NCBI GenBank assembly: GCA_964351995.1
Contig: CAYGQE010000007.1
Coordinates: forward strand, 62,001-126,000
Direction of reading: 5' to 3'
DNA: 64,000 bases
DNA from: SZUA-35 sp964351995
GTDB lineage: Bacteria; Actinomycetota; Acidimicrobiia; Acidimicrobiales; SZUA-35
Position 1 is the stretch's first letter. Every line of letters begins with the position of its first letter. A program made the translations under genes and the position numbers. Shown here in pieces: positions 17,964 through 25,827 of this stretch. Below the pieces are notes generated by a model. It had not been told where the DNA came from and ran no database searches. It saw only the letters and a program-made list of their open reading frames with translations.

Positions 17964-18001
17964 GATCGTGAAATCCGGTGATGGTGGGTTCGGTCGGGTG
18001 G

Positions 18002-18934
18002 TCAGGCAGCACGGAAGCGGCCGGGCTCGACCTCGACGGCTTCGCCGCGGCGTTGCATGCGTTCGAGGTGGAGTGTCGCGCTGCGTCGTTCGACGTTGTC
18101 GGCGAAGACGTGTTCGACGTGGGGACGGTAGATGAAGCGGTTGGTCACCATGTCATCGATCGACCGAGGCTCGGCGAGAAACTCGAGCATGGCCTGATGG
18201 CGGCGATCGATCACGGCGATGAAGCTGTCGATCATCGTCAGGAAGGTCTCTCGCCCTTCGATGATGCCTTTGTGGTGGAACGTGACGTAGACGTCGGCCT
18301 CTTCTTCTCGGACCTTCAACAGGCTGGCCTCGAAGTCTTCGAGGTCACTCCAGACGTCGCCGTAGTAGGGGCCGAAGCCGGTGAGATCGATGTCGGACAA
18401 AAAGAAGACGCCGCCGTCGACGCGGAAACCGCTGTGGCCGCGGGTGTGGCCGGGCAGGTGGACGGCGTCGACACCGATGCCGCCGAGGTCGAAGCGGTGA
18501 CCGTCGGTGAAGCCGTGCGCATCGGGCCGCGGTGTGTAGTGGAACTCCTCGAGCACCTGGGCACTGAAGTCGGCCTTGGTCTGGCCCTCCAACCCGTAGA
18601 CGGCCATCAGCCCGTCGAGGCTCTGCGCGCCAGGAAGATCCTCGTCGTGGATGTGGACGCGAGCGTCAGCGAAGAAGCCGTTGCCGGTCATGTGATCCTC
18701 GTGGCTGTGGCTGTTGAGGATCGCGTCGATGTGCGTGCCCGCACCGCCTCGCTCCACCACGGTGGTGGACGGATCGATCATCACGGTCTCGCCATCACCC
18801 CGGATCACCAGCGAGTTGCCGGACGGATACGCACCGTTGTTCTCTCCGACAAGAACCGTCACGCGATCAGTCAGGTGGCGGGCGGATTCGCCCCAGTGTT
18901 GATCGATTGCCGTCGACCCCGTTGCCTTCGTCAT
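18002..18934 (-). CDS. MBL-fold metallo-hydrolase
   Basis: 310 residues. The metal-binding motif is HSHEDH near residue 95, followed by PGHTRGHSGF and the bridging Asp in LSDIDLTGFGP, so the binuclear zinc or iron site appears complete. The C-terminal third is helical with several His residues. Function unknown; lactonase, glyoxalase II-like and thioesterase activities all occur in this superfamily. TAGGGT (complement of 18943-18948) is 8 nt before the ATG, so the transcript is leaderless and its -10 interlocks with that of the divergent PAC2 gene. Confidence 0.88.
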   Translation of the reverse strand: MTKATGSTAIDQHWGESARHLTDRVTVLVGENNGAYPSGNSLVIRGDGETVMIDPSTTVVERGGAGTHIDAILNSHSHEDHMTGNGFFADARVHIHDEDLPGAQSLDGLMAVYGLEGQTKADFSAQVLEEFHYTPRPDAHGFTDGHRFDLGGIGVDAVHLPGHTRGHSGFRVDGGVFFLSDIDLTGFGPYYGDVWSDLEDFEASLLKVREEEADVYVTFHHKGIIEGRETFLTMIDSFIAVIDRRHQAMLEFLAEPRSIDDMVTNRFIYRPHVEHVFADNVERRSATLHLERMQRRGEAVEVEPGRFRAA

Positions 18935-18942
18935 GGGTGGCG

Positions 18943-18952
18943 ACCCTAGTCT
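18943..18952. promoter_or_regulatory. Interlocked divergent -10 elements
   Basis: The ten bases ACCCTAGTCT contain TAGTCT on the plus strand (18947-18952, 7 nt before GTG 18960) and TAGGGT on the minus strand (complement of 18943-18948, 8 nt before ATG 18934). The two hexamers share the central TA. RNA polymerase could open only one direction at a time, so the MBL and PAC2 genes are probably expressed in competition, both from leaderless mRNAs. Confidence 0.65.
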
Positions 18953-18959
18953 TCACCTC

Positions 18960-19844
18960 GTGCCAGACCTGAAGTGGTTGACCGTTCCACCCTTGCGACG
19001 CCCGTTCCTTCTGATGTCGTTCGAGGGGCTCTTCGATGCCGGAGGCGCAGCGACTGGCGCCTTGGCCCAGATTCGCGCTCGGTCCGAGACGACGAAGATC
19101 GCCGAGATCGATGCCGAGGACTTCTTCAACTTCGCCGAGCAGCGACCGCTGGTGACGATCGAGAACGGCGTTCGCTCGATCGATTGGCCGTCCACCACGG
19201 TGTGGGCGTGCAAGACCGATGGGCCCCGGGATCTCGTGGTGATGAGCGGCATCGAACCGCATCTCCGCTGGCAGAGCTTCGCTGATCAGATCGTTGACGT
19301 TGTCAGGCGAAGTGGAGCTGAGCTTGCGATCACGGTCGGGGCGATGGTGTCGATGGTGCCGCACACACGAACCTTCGGTGTCACTGGTTCGGCCGCCGAC
19401 CCTGCGCTGGCCGATCGCCTCGGTCTGGACCGGCCCTCGTACCAGGGCCCCACCGGCGTTGTCGGCGTGATCAACGAACGTCTCGATGCCAAAGGGCTCG
19501 CGGTGATGTCGCTGCGAGTGGATGTTCCGCACTACGTGCCCGCTGCACCCAACCCGAAAGCAGCCCAAGCCCTGCTGAGGCGTATTCAGCAGACCACGGC
19601 GGTTCCGACCGGCTATGAAGCCCTTGACAGCGAGGCGCAGGACTGGGTTCGTCGAGTCGACGGGGCGGTTGCCTCGGACCCTGACAGCCAGTCGTACGTC
19701 AAACGGCTGGAGCAACAAGTCGACTCCAATCCCGAGATGTTGCCGTCCGGTGATGACCTTGCCGCCGAACTCGAAGCCTTCCTGCGTGATCGTTCATCAG
19801 ATGGTGATGAAGGTCAGCAAGACAGCGGTGAAGATTCCGCTTAG
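18960..19844 (+). CDS. PAC2-family protein (proteasome assembly chaperone-like)
   Basis: 294 residues from GTG 18960 (VPDLKWLTVPPLRRPFLLMS), chosen because TAGTCT lies 7 nt upstream; an ATG at 18933 is in frame but overlaps the start codon of the divergent gene and includes the promoter. Conserved PAC2 features: LLMSFEGLFDAGGAATGAL near the start, FNFAEQRP, ITVGAMVSMVPHTR and GVVGVINERLDAKG. The acidic, low-complexity tail (last 25 residues) is typical of actinobacterial members. PAC2 proteins are common in proteasome-bearing actinobacteria, but their role there is not settled. Confidence 0.88.
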   Translation: MPDLKWLTVPPLRRPFLLMSFEGLFDAGGAATGALAQIRARSETTKIAEIDAEDFFNFAEQRPLVTIENGVRSIDWPSTTVWACKTDGPRDLVVMSGIEPHLRWQSFADQIVDVVRRSGAELAITVGAMVSMVPHTRTFGVTGSAADPALADRLGLDRPSYQGPTGVVGVINERLDAKGLAVMSLRVDVPHYVPAAPNPKAAQALLRRIQQTTAVPTGYEALDSEAQDWVRRVDGAVASDPDSQSYVKRLEQQVDSNPEMLPSGDDLAAELEAFLRDRSSDGDEGQQDSGEDSA

Positions 19845-19877
19845 TGTGACGCCACCCTCACCCGAGGGTCCGAGGAG

Positions 19878-20705
19878 TTGGTCGTCAGCAGCGTGTCAGA
19901 ACAGAGTCAAGCGAGTCGAGCGTCGGCGGGAGGGGTTCCTGCGGGGTTGGCCCGTGACATGGCGTTGTTACGCGCTCTTTCCGACGTCGAGAGAGAAACC
20001 GGGGAAGGTCTCGGGGTGATGCAGCTTGCGGCCAGTACGGGCCGTGACAAGAGCCAGGTGTCGCGAGCGCTGCACGCATTGGAGAAAGTCGGCGTCGTCG
20101 AGCGAGATGCGATCACGCTTCGATATCGACTGGGCTATGGGTTGTACGTCTTGGCGACGCGGGGGATCGATCGCAACTTGATCGCCGTTGCCTCTCCGTT
20201 CCTGTCCGACGCGGCGGCGGAACTGTCCGAGACCGTGCACCTGTGCACGCTTGCCGGCGTGGGCGTGTTGACCATCGAAACCGTGGCTCCTCCGGCCCAC
20301 CAATTCCGAGCCAGTGGTTGGGTGGGTCAAACCGTGCCGGCACAACACTGCGCCATCGGTCGTGTGCTGCTCGGTGATGCAACTCGTGACTTCGTCTACC
20401 AGCGCTTTGCCACCACCCGCTTCCGGTCAGAGTCGCCGAGTCAGCTGATCACGAGCGTGCGTGACTTCTGGACCGAGATCGAACGAGCCAGGCAGCGTGG
20501 CTACGCCACCGAAATCGAAGAACTCGAAGCTGATGTGGTCGGGGCAGCCGCACCGATTCGGAACGATCGGGGACGGATCGTGGCTGCGATCTGTACCAGC
20601 GCCCCAAAGGATCGTCGGGTCAACGACCTCGAGATGCTTGCCGAAGTCGTGGTGCGTTCGGCCAACGACGTGTCGCTCGCCCTCGGTTGGCAACCAGTCG
20701 AGTAG
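19878..20705 (+). CDS. IclR-family transcriptional regulator
   Basis: Up to 275 residues. The winged HTH is visible at about residues 25-85 (LARDMALLRALSDVER..., ASTGRDKSQVSRALHALEKVGVVERD), followed by the IclR effector domain with CTLAGVGVLTIETV and GHCAIGRVLLGD-like QHCAIGRVLLGD. The start is uncertain: TTG 19878 or GTG 19893; the latter starts MSEQSQ, and GAGGAG lies 15 nt upstream. Regulators of this family usually control small-molecule catabolism; the target is unknown. It follows the PAC2 gene by 33 bp. Confidence 0.9.
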   Translation: MVVSSVSEQSQASRASAGGVPAGLARDMALLRALSDVERETGEGLGVMQLAASTGRDKSQVSRALHALEKVGVVERDAITLRYRLGYGLYVLATRGIDRNLIAVASPFLSDAAAELSETVHLCTLAGVGVLTIETVAPPAHQFRASGWVGQTVPAQHCAIGRVLLGDATRDFVYQRFATTRFRSESPSQLITSVRDFWTEIERARQRGYATEIEELEADVVGAAAPIRNDRGRIVAAICTSAPKDRRVNDLEMLAEVVVRSANDVSLALGWQPVE

Positions 20706-20730
20706 CTGTTCGGGGTCGTCCACGACATTG

Positions 20731-21171
20731 TCAAGCGCCCGTTTCGTCGCCGCTCAGCCGTTGGATCGCATCGTTGAGAGTCGCCAGGCTGCGCTGATCG
20801 AGCGGGGCACCGAAGAGTCGCTGGATGTCACGCGTGTGCGTTGTGGCCATGCGTTGTCTGAGCCGTTTGCCTCTGGTGGTGAGTTGGACGAGGACGACCC
20901 GGCGGTCGGTTTCGTCTTGGTGGCGTTGGACGAGATCAGCGTCAACGAGCTTGGTGACGAGGCGGTGGCACGAGCTGTTGGCGAACAACAGTCGATTGGC
21001 GAGATCGCCCATGCGCATCGGACCGTCGTGGCTGTGGATCTGGTGGAGGATGTCGTAGTCGTCGAGTGTGTGGTCGTGGGTCGATCGTAGGTTTTGATTC
21101 ATGGCCTCGGTGGTGGCTCGGTGGAACCGGACGAGGCGTTCCCACACGTCAACGGGATCGGTGGCAGTCAT
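20731..21171 (-). CDS. MarR-family transcriptional regulator
   Basis: 146 residues. Winged HTH of the MarR fold: DYDILHQIHSHDGPMRMGDLANRL, then the recognition helix ANSSCHRLVTKLVDADLV and the wing DETDRRVVLVQLT. It is divergent from two pirin genes. TAGTGT sits 6 nt before the ATG (leaderless), and a perfect palindrome at 21188-21205 lies in the promoter spacer, which suggests autorepression and control of the pirins. Ligand unknown, probably a phenolic or oxidant as in many MarR members. Confidence 0.92.
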   Translation of the reverse strand: MTATDPVDVWERLVRFHRATTEAMNQNLRSTHDHTLDDYDILHQIHSHDGPMRMGDLANRLLFANSSCHRLVTKLVDADLVQRHQDETDRRVVLVQLTTRGKRLRQRMATTHTRDIQRLFGAPLDQRSLATLNDAIQRLSGDETGA

Positions 21172-21187
21172 GAGCGGACACTACAAC

Positions 21188-21205
21188 TATTTCTGAACGG
21201 AAATA
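21188..21205. promoter_or_regulatory. Palindromic operator for the MarR regulator
   Basis: TATTTC-TGAACG-GAAATA is a perfect inverted repeat with 6-bp arms and a 6-bp spacer, in an AT-rich pocket unlike the surrounding sequence. It lies 5 nt from the marR -10 (complement of 21178-21183) and 30 bp upstream of the first pirin start, so occupancy could shut both directions. Confidence 0.65.
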
Positions 21206-21234
21206 AATACCCCACCGGCCAGGTTGGATGGAGC

Positions 21235-21957
21235 ATGACATCATCAACGCTCGACATTCGTCGCTCCGATGAGCGATTCCACACCCAAGCTGGCTGGCTC
21301 GACTCCAAGCACTCCTTCAGTTTCAGCCGCCACTACGACCCCGACAATGTCAATCACGGTCAACTTCTTGTGCTGAACGATGACCGGGTGGCCGGTGGGA
21401 CTGGCTTTGAAACCCATCCGCATCGCGACATGGAGATCGTGACGTGGGTGCTCGACGGTGAGCTGGAGCACAAGGATTCAGAGGGAAACCGAGGCTTGAT
21501 CTATCCCGGACTCGCACAACGGATGAGCGCCGGTCGCGGGATCTGGCACTCGGAGAAGAATTGGAGCTCGTCTGACGAGGTGCACTTCATCCAGATGTGG
21601 GTCGTTCCCGACACCGAGTCGACCGACCCGGGCTATCAGCAACTCGACATCAACGATCAGCTGGCCGCCGGCGGCTTGGTTCCGGTTGCCTCTGGCCAGG
21701 GCCACGACGCCGCCATCTCGATCCAGCAGAAGGATGCCGTGTTGTGGGCGGCCCGCATGAAGGCGGGCGAGGGGATTGTCGTTCCCGACGCTGCCTTTGG
21801 CCATGTCTTCGTCGCCAGGGGAACAGCTGAACTCGAGGCGAACGGCAGCCTCGATACTGGTGATGCCGTTCGCTTCGTCGAGAGCGGCGAGCAGCGTTTG
21901 GTCGCCGGAGCTGAAGGTGCCGAGGTGTTGATCTGGACCACGGGCGCAATGCCATGA
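21235..21957 (+). CDS. Pirin family protein (YhaK-like)
   Basis: 240 residues from ATG 21235. Bicupin protein: ERFHTQAGWLDSKHSFSF at the start, then the cupin metal site HPHRDMEIVTWVLDGELEHKDS (His, His, Glu region) and GRGIWHSEKN. Pirins of this type bind iron and some act as quercetin-type dioxygenases or redox sensors. Overlaps the second pirin by ATGA, and the pair is likely an operon controlled by the divergent MarR protein. Confidence 0.92.
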   Translation: MTSSTLDIRRSDERFHTQAGWLDSKHSFSFSRHYDPDNVNHGQLLVLNDDRVAGGTGFETHPHRDMEIVTWVLDGELEHKDSEGNRGLIYPGLAQRMSAGRGIWHSEKNWSSSDEVHFIQMWVVPDTESTDPGYQQLDINDQLAAGGLVPVASGQGHDAAISIQQKDAVLWAARMKAGEGIVVPDAAFGHVFVARGTAELEANGSLDTGDAVRFVESGEQRLVAGAEGAEVLIWTTGAMP

Positions 21958-22856
21958 ACTCTGAACCACATCATGATCGTGACGTCGATCCAACGACCTC
22001 CGCTGTTGAGCTACGCATTGATCCCCGCCAACGGCCGGTGGGTGCTGGGCATGTGCGTCGTCTTCTTCCACACCGGACCCGCCGTATGGTCGGGCCGTTC
22101 ATCTTCGCTGACATCATCGGTCCGGACGCTCTCGAGCCGGGAGCAGGCATCAACGTCAACGCCCATCCACACATCGGTCTGTCGACGGTGACCTACCTGT
22201 TCGACGGACGCATGGTGCACCGTGATTCGACCGGAGCAGTGCAGACGATCGAGCCAGGCGCCGTGAACTGGATGACTGCTGGTTCGGGCATCACCCACAC
22301 CGAACGATCGCACCCTGACGACGTCGGAACCAGCCGCTCCATGCACGGTCTCCAGACGTGGGTGGCGCTCCCGTCTGAGGCAGAGGAGACGGAGCCGTCG
22401 TTCCAGCAGGTTGCCGCCGCGGACATCCCAGCCGACAGTCTTGGAGCCTCGACGGTGCGAGTGGCCGCTGGGTCCGGGTGGGACCTCGGCTCGCCGGTGA
22501 CCGGCTCATCCCCGCTTGTGTTGGCCGAGATCACCCTCGATCGAGACGCCCCGTTCCCAATCGCGACCGATCATCCCGAGCTCGCCGTCATCGCTTTGCG
22601 CGGCGATGTTCGAGTCAATGACGAAACCGTCGCAGCTGGGCAACTTGCGGTGCTGCGAACTGATGTCGCCACCGAGCTCACCGGGTCGGGAACCGCCATC
22701 GTGCTGGGTGGGGAACCGGTTGGGAAGCGCCACGTCTGGTGGAACTTCGTGCACAGCGACCTCGATCGCATCGAACAGGCGAAGGCCGATTGGAGTGAGC
22801 AACGGTTCCCCCACGTCCCCGACGATCACGATCCCTTCGTGCCGCTGCCCGCCTGA
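21954..22856 (+). CDS. Pirin family protein (second, with C-terminal pirin domain)
   Basis: 300 residues, start overlapping the previous stop (ATGA). N-terminal pirin cupin: RRMVGPFIFADIIGP, then NAHPHIGLSTVTYLFDG with the metal-binding His pair, GITHTERS and a following Glu. The C-terminal pirin domain ends with GKRHVWWNFVHSDLDRIEQAK, the conserved tail of this family. Differs from its neighbour in having this second domain. Function as for pirins generally; no substrate can be inferred. Convergent with aroC, 29 bp apart. Confidence 0.92.
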   Translation: MNSEPHHDRDVDPTTSAVELRIDPRQRPVGAGHVRRLLPHRTRRMVGPFIFADIIGPDALEPGAGINVNAHPHIGLSTVTYLFDGRMVHRDSTGAVQTIEPGAVNWMTAGSGITHTERSHPDDVGTSRSMHGLQTWVALPSEAEETEPSFQQVAAADIPADSLGASTVRVAAGSGWDLGSPVTGSSPLVLAEITLDRDAPFPIATDHPELAVIALRGDVRVNDETVAAGQLAVLRTDVATELTGSGTAIVLGGEPVGKRHVWWNFVHSDLDRIEQAKADWSEQRFPHVPDDHDPFVPLPA

Positions 22857-22885
22857 CGGTTCGCTCGCTGAGGGCGGGTGTGGTT

Positions 22886-23965
22886 TCAGCTGATCGACTT
22901 CTGACGGAGCCAGTGGTCGGCCAGCACCAGTAGCGCCATGGCTTCGACCATCGGGACGGCACGGGGAAGCACACAGGGGTCGTGACGGCCCTTGGCGGCA
23001 AGGGTGACCGCCTCGCCATCGGTCGTGGTGGTCTTCTGCTCTGACGAGATGGTGGCCGTCGGCTTGAATGCGACGCGGCCAGTGATGTCGGCCCCGCTCG
23101 AGATGCCGCCCTGGATGCCGCCGGAACGGTTGCTGGTCTGGATCGGTGCGCCGTCGGGGCCGGGTTCGAAGGCGTCGTTGTGGGCCAGGCCCGTCATGCG
23201 GGTGCCGGCGAAACCGCTGCCGATCTCGAACCCCTTGGTGGCGGGAAGCGACATCATCGCCTTGGCCAACTCGGCATCGAGCTTGTCGAAGACCGGCTCG
23301 CCCAGGCCAGCGGGAACGTTGCGAGCCACGAAGGTGACCACGCCGCCGAGGGAATCGCCATCTCGTCGCGCCTGCTCGATGGCTTCGGTCATGGCCGCGG
23401 CGGCGCTTGGGTCGGGGCAACGGGTGGGGTCGGCCTCGACCTGGTCGAGCGTGACCGCTGCCTCGTCGATGCTGGCGTCGATGTCGTGGACCTGGCTGAC
23501 CCAGGCGAGCACTTCGATGCCGAGGGCGTCGCGCAGCATCTGGCGAGCGATCGCGGCGGCGGCGACACGACCGATGGTCTCACGTGCAGAGGCTCGTCCA
23601 CCACCGCGGTGATCGCGCACGCCGTACTTCGCTTCGTAGGTCCAATCGGCGTGCGAGGGGCGGTAGAGGTCCTTCAAGTGGTCGTACGCACCAGAGTTCT
23701 GATCGGCGTTGCGAACCATCATCGCGAGCGAGGTGCCAGTGGTGACGCCTTCGAACACGCCAGACAGGAACTCGACCTCGTCGCCCTCTTTGCGTTGGGT
23801 CACGAGGCGGCTTTGCCCTGGGCGTCGGCGGTCCAGGTCGTACTGCACGGCCTCGGGAACGACGGGGACACCGGGAGGGCAACCATCGACGATCACGCCG
23901 ACCGCAGGGCCGTGTGACTCGCCGAAAGTAGTGATCCGAAAGCGTTCGCCGAAGGTGCTGGACAC
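22886..23965 (-). CDS. aroC: Chorismate synthase
   Basis: 359 residues. Signatures of AroC: FGESHGPAVGVIVDGCPPG near the N-terminus, the Arg-rich RRRPGQSRLVTQRKEGDEVE, HRGGGRASARETIGRVAAAAIA, and GIQGGISSGADITGRVAFKPT. Converts 5-enolpyruvylshikimate-3-phosphate to chorismate with reduced FMN, the last common step to aromatic amino acids, folate and quinones. The GTG start is supported by TAGTCT 7 nt upstream (leaderless). It stands alone, without aroK or aroB next to it. The usual length is about 360-400. Confidence 0.97.
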   Translation of the reverse strand: MSSTFGERFRITTFGESHGPAVGVIVDGCPPGVPVVPEAVQYDLDRRRPGQSRLVTQRKEGDEVEFLSGVFEGVTTGTSLAMMVRNADQNSGAYDHLKDLYRPSHADWTYEAKYGVRDHRGGGRASARETIGRVAAAAIARQMLRDALGIEVLAWVSQVHDIDASIDEAAVTLDQVEADPTRCPDPSAAAAMTEAIEQARRDGDSLGGVVTFVARNVPAGLGEPVFDKLDAELAKAMMSLPATKGFEIGSGFAGTRMTGLAHNDAFEPGPDGAPIQTSNRSGGIQGGISSGADITGRVAFKPTATISSEQKTTTTDGEAVTLAAKGRHDPCVLPRAVPMVEAMALLVLADHWLRQKSIS

Positions 23966-24041
23966 GCCGGCAAGACTAACTCGTCGGTCGCCCTGCCCGA
24001 CTGGCGTTGCGAGGTAGGCCCCCGGCTACCCTCTACTGGCT

Positions 24042-24341
24042 ATGAGCGAAGGGGACGTACAGCGGCTACGGGTGTGGATCGATCAGGATCTGTGCACCGG
24101 TGATGGCATCTGCACCGACCACGCGCCTGACGTGTTCACCATCCTCGAAGACGGCATTGCCTACTGCACCGAAGGCCTCGGGGTCGACCGCAAGGTCTTC
24201 AACGACCCGGGTGGCTCAGCCGAAATGGCACTGGTGCCATTCCACGATGAGGCGGCCGTGATTGCTTCAGCCACCGAGTGCCCTGGCGAGTGTATTTTCC
24301 TCGAGTTCGAGCAGGCGCCAGAACTCACCAGCGGTCACTGA
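24042..24341 (+). CDS. Small [3Fe-4S]/[4Fe-4S] ferredoxin
   Basis: 99 residues. The N-terminal cluster segment is LCTGDGICTDHAPDVF (C18 and C24, spaced C-x5-C). The distal segment is ECPGECIF (C80, C84), with CP as in single-cluster actinobacterial ferredoxins that serve P450s; the missing middle cysteine of C-x2-C-x2-C favours a [3Fe-4S] cluster. A 40-residue acidic insertion includes another Cys (42). TACCCT is 9 nt before the ATG. The next gene, TrpB2-like, starts 73 bp downstream; no P450 is in the window. Confidence 0.85.
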   Translation: MSEGDVQRLRVWIDQDLCTGDGICTDHAPDVFTILEDGIAYCTEGLGVDRKVFNDPGGSAEMALVPFHDEAAVIASATECPGECIFLEFEQAPELTSGH

Positions 24342-24414
24342 CCGGCGCGCCTCTCCTGGTCGGCTGCTGAGCCACTACTCTCACGGAACCATTCATCACA
24401 CCTGGAGTTCCCCA

Positions 24415-25776
24415 ATGGCTGAGCCGACGAAGATCCTGCTCGACGAATCCGAGATGCCCACCAGCTGGTACAACATTGTTCCCGATCTGCCGACGCCGCC
24501 GCCGCCAGCGCTTCACCCGGGTACGCACGAGCCCGCCGGTCCCGATGACTTCGCGCCGCTGTTCCCGATGGCGTTGATCATGCAAGAGGTCAGCCAAGAC
24601 CGCTACATCGAAATTCCTGAGGAAGTTCAGGAGATCTACCGTCTGTGGAGGCCCTCACCCCTCTACCGGGCGCATCGTCTCGAGAAGGCACTCGGCACGC
24701 CGGCCAAGATCTACTACAAGTACGAAGGCGTCTCGCCAGCGGGCTCGCACAAGCCGAACACCGCCGTTCCCCAGGTCTACTACAACAAGGCCGAGGGTGT
24801 CCGGAAGCTCACCACCGAGACCGGAGCTGGCCAGTGGGGCACGGCTCTCGCCTTTGCTTGCTCGCTGTTCGACATGGAGTGCGAGGTGTGGCAGGTCGGC
24901 GCGAGCTACCGGCAGAAGCCTTACCGGAAAGCCATGATGGAGATTTTTGGTGGCACCGTTCACTCCAGCCCATCCGAGCTCACCGAAGCGGGCAAGGCCA
25001 TCCTCGCCATGGACCCGGACTCGCCAGGGTCACTCGGCATCGCCATCTCCGAGGCAGTCGAGATGGCTGCTCCGTACGACGATGTTCGTTACGCCCTGGG
25101 TTCGGTTCTCAATCACGTGCTCATGCACCAGACCATCATTGGCGAAGAGGCCATCAAGCAACTGGCCAAGGTTGGTGACACACCTGACGTCATCATCGGT
25201 TGTACCGGTGGCGGGTCGAACTTTGCCGGCCTGGCGTTCCCCTTCATGCGAGAGAAGATGGCGGGCAAGATCAACCCGACCATTCGTGCGGTCGAGCCAG
25301 CTGCGTGCCCGTCGCTGACAAAGGGCGTGTACGCCTACGACTTCGGCGACACCGCGGGGATGACGCCGTTGATGAAGATGCACACCCTCGGCCACGACTT
25401 CATCCCCGACGACATTCACGCTGGCGGCCTCCGCTACCACGGCATGTCGCCGCTGATCAGCCACATCTACGAACTGGGCATGATGGAAGCGATCTCGATC
25501 GGTCAGACCGAGTGTTTCGAAGCAGGTGTGCAGTTCGCCAGGACTGAGGGCATCGTCCCGGCCCCCGAGCCAACTCATGCACTCGCCGCCACCATTCGTG
25601 AAGCACTCGAGTGCAAGGAATCCGGAGAAGAAAAGGTGTTGCTGACCGCGCTGTGCGGCCACGGCCACTTCGACATGGTCGCCTACGATCGCTACTTCTC
25701 CGGAGACATGGTCGACTTCGACTATCCCGAGGAGAAGGTCAACGACGCTCTCACTCGGCTTCCTCAAGTCGGTTGA
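24415..25776 (+). CDS. trpB: TrpB2-type tryptophan synthase beta chain
   Basis: 453 residues from ATG 24415, with GGAG about 11 nt upstream. PLP Lys is K113 in PAGSHKPNTAVPQ; the phosphate-cradle glycine loop is GCTGGGSNFAGL; TETGAGQWGTALAF is the conserved catalytic region. Length and the extended N-terminus (about 70 residues before RPSPLYRA) identify the TrpB2 subtype, which often works without TrpA and can act as a stand-alone indole-salvage or serine-deaminase-like enzyme. No trpA, trpC or trpD is adjacent, in line with that subtype. Confidence 0.93.
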   Translation: MAEPTKILLDESEMPTSWYNIVPDLPTPPPPALHPGTHEPAGPDDFAPLFPMALIMQEVSQDRYIEIPEEVQEIYRLWRPSPLYRAHRLEKALGTPAKIYYKYEGVSPAGSHKPNTAVPQVYYNKAEGVRKLTTETGAGQWGTALAFACSLFDMECEVWQVGASYRQKPYRKAMMEIFGGTVHSSPSELTEAGKAILAMDPDSPGSLGIAISEAVEMAAPYDDVRYALGSVLNHVLMHQTIIGEEAIKQLAKVGDTPDVIIGCTGGGSNFAGLAFPFMREKMAGKINPTIRAVEPAACPSLTKGVYAYDFGDTAGMTPLMKMHTLGHDFIPDDIHAGGLRYHGMSPLISHIYELGMMEAISIGQTECFEAGVQFARTEGIVPAPEPTHALAATIREALECKESGEEKVLLTALCGHGHFDMVAYDRYFSGDMVDFDYPEEKVNDALTRLPQVG

Positions 25777-25827
25777 TCGAACGCTGTTGTTCAACCTCGT
25801 GCGTCAACTGACCGACCACCTTCCTTC

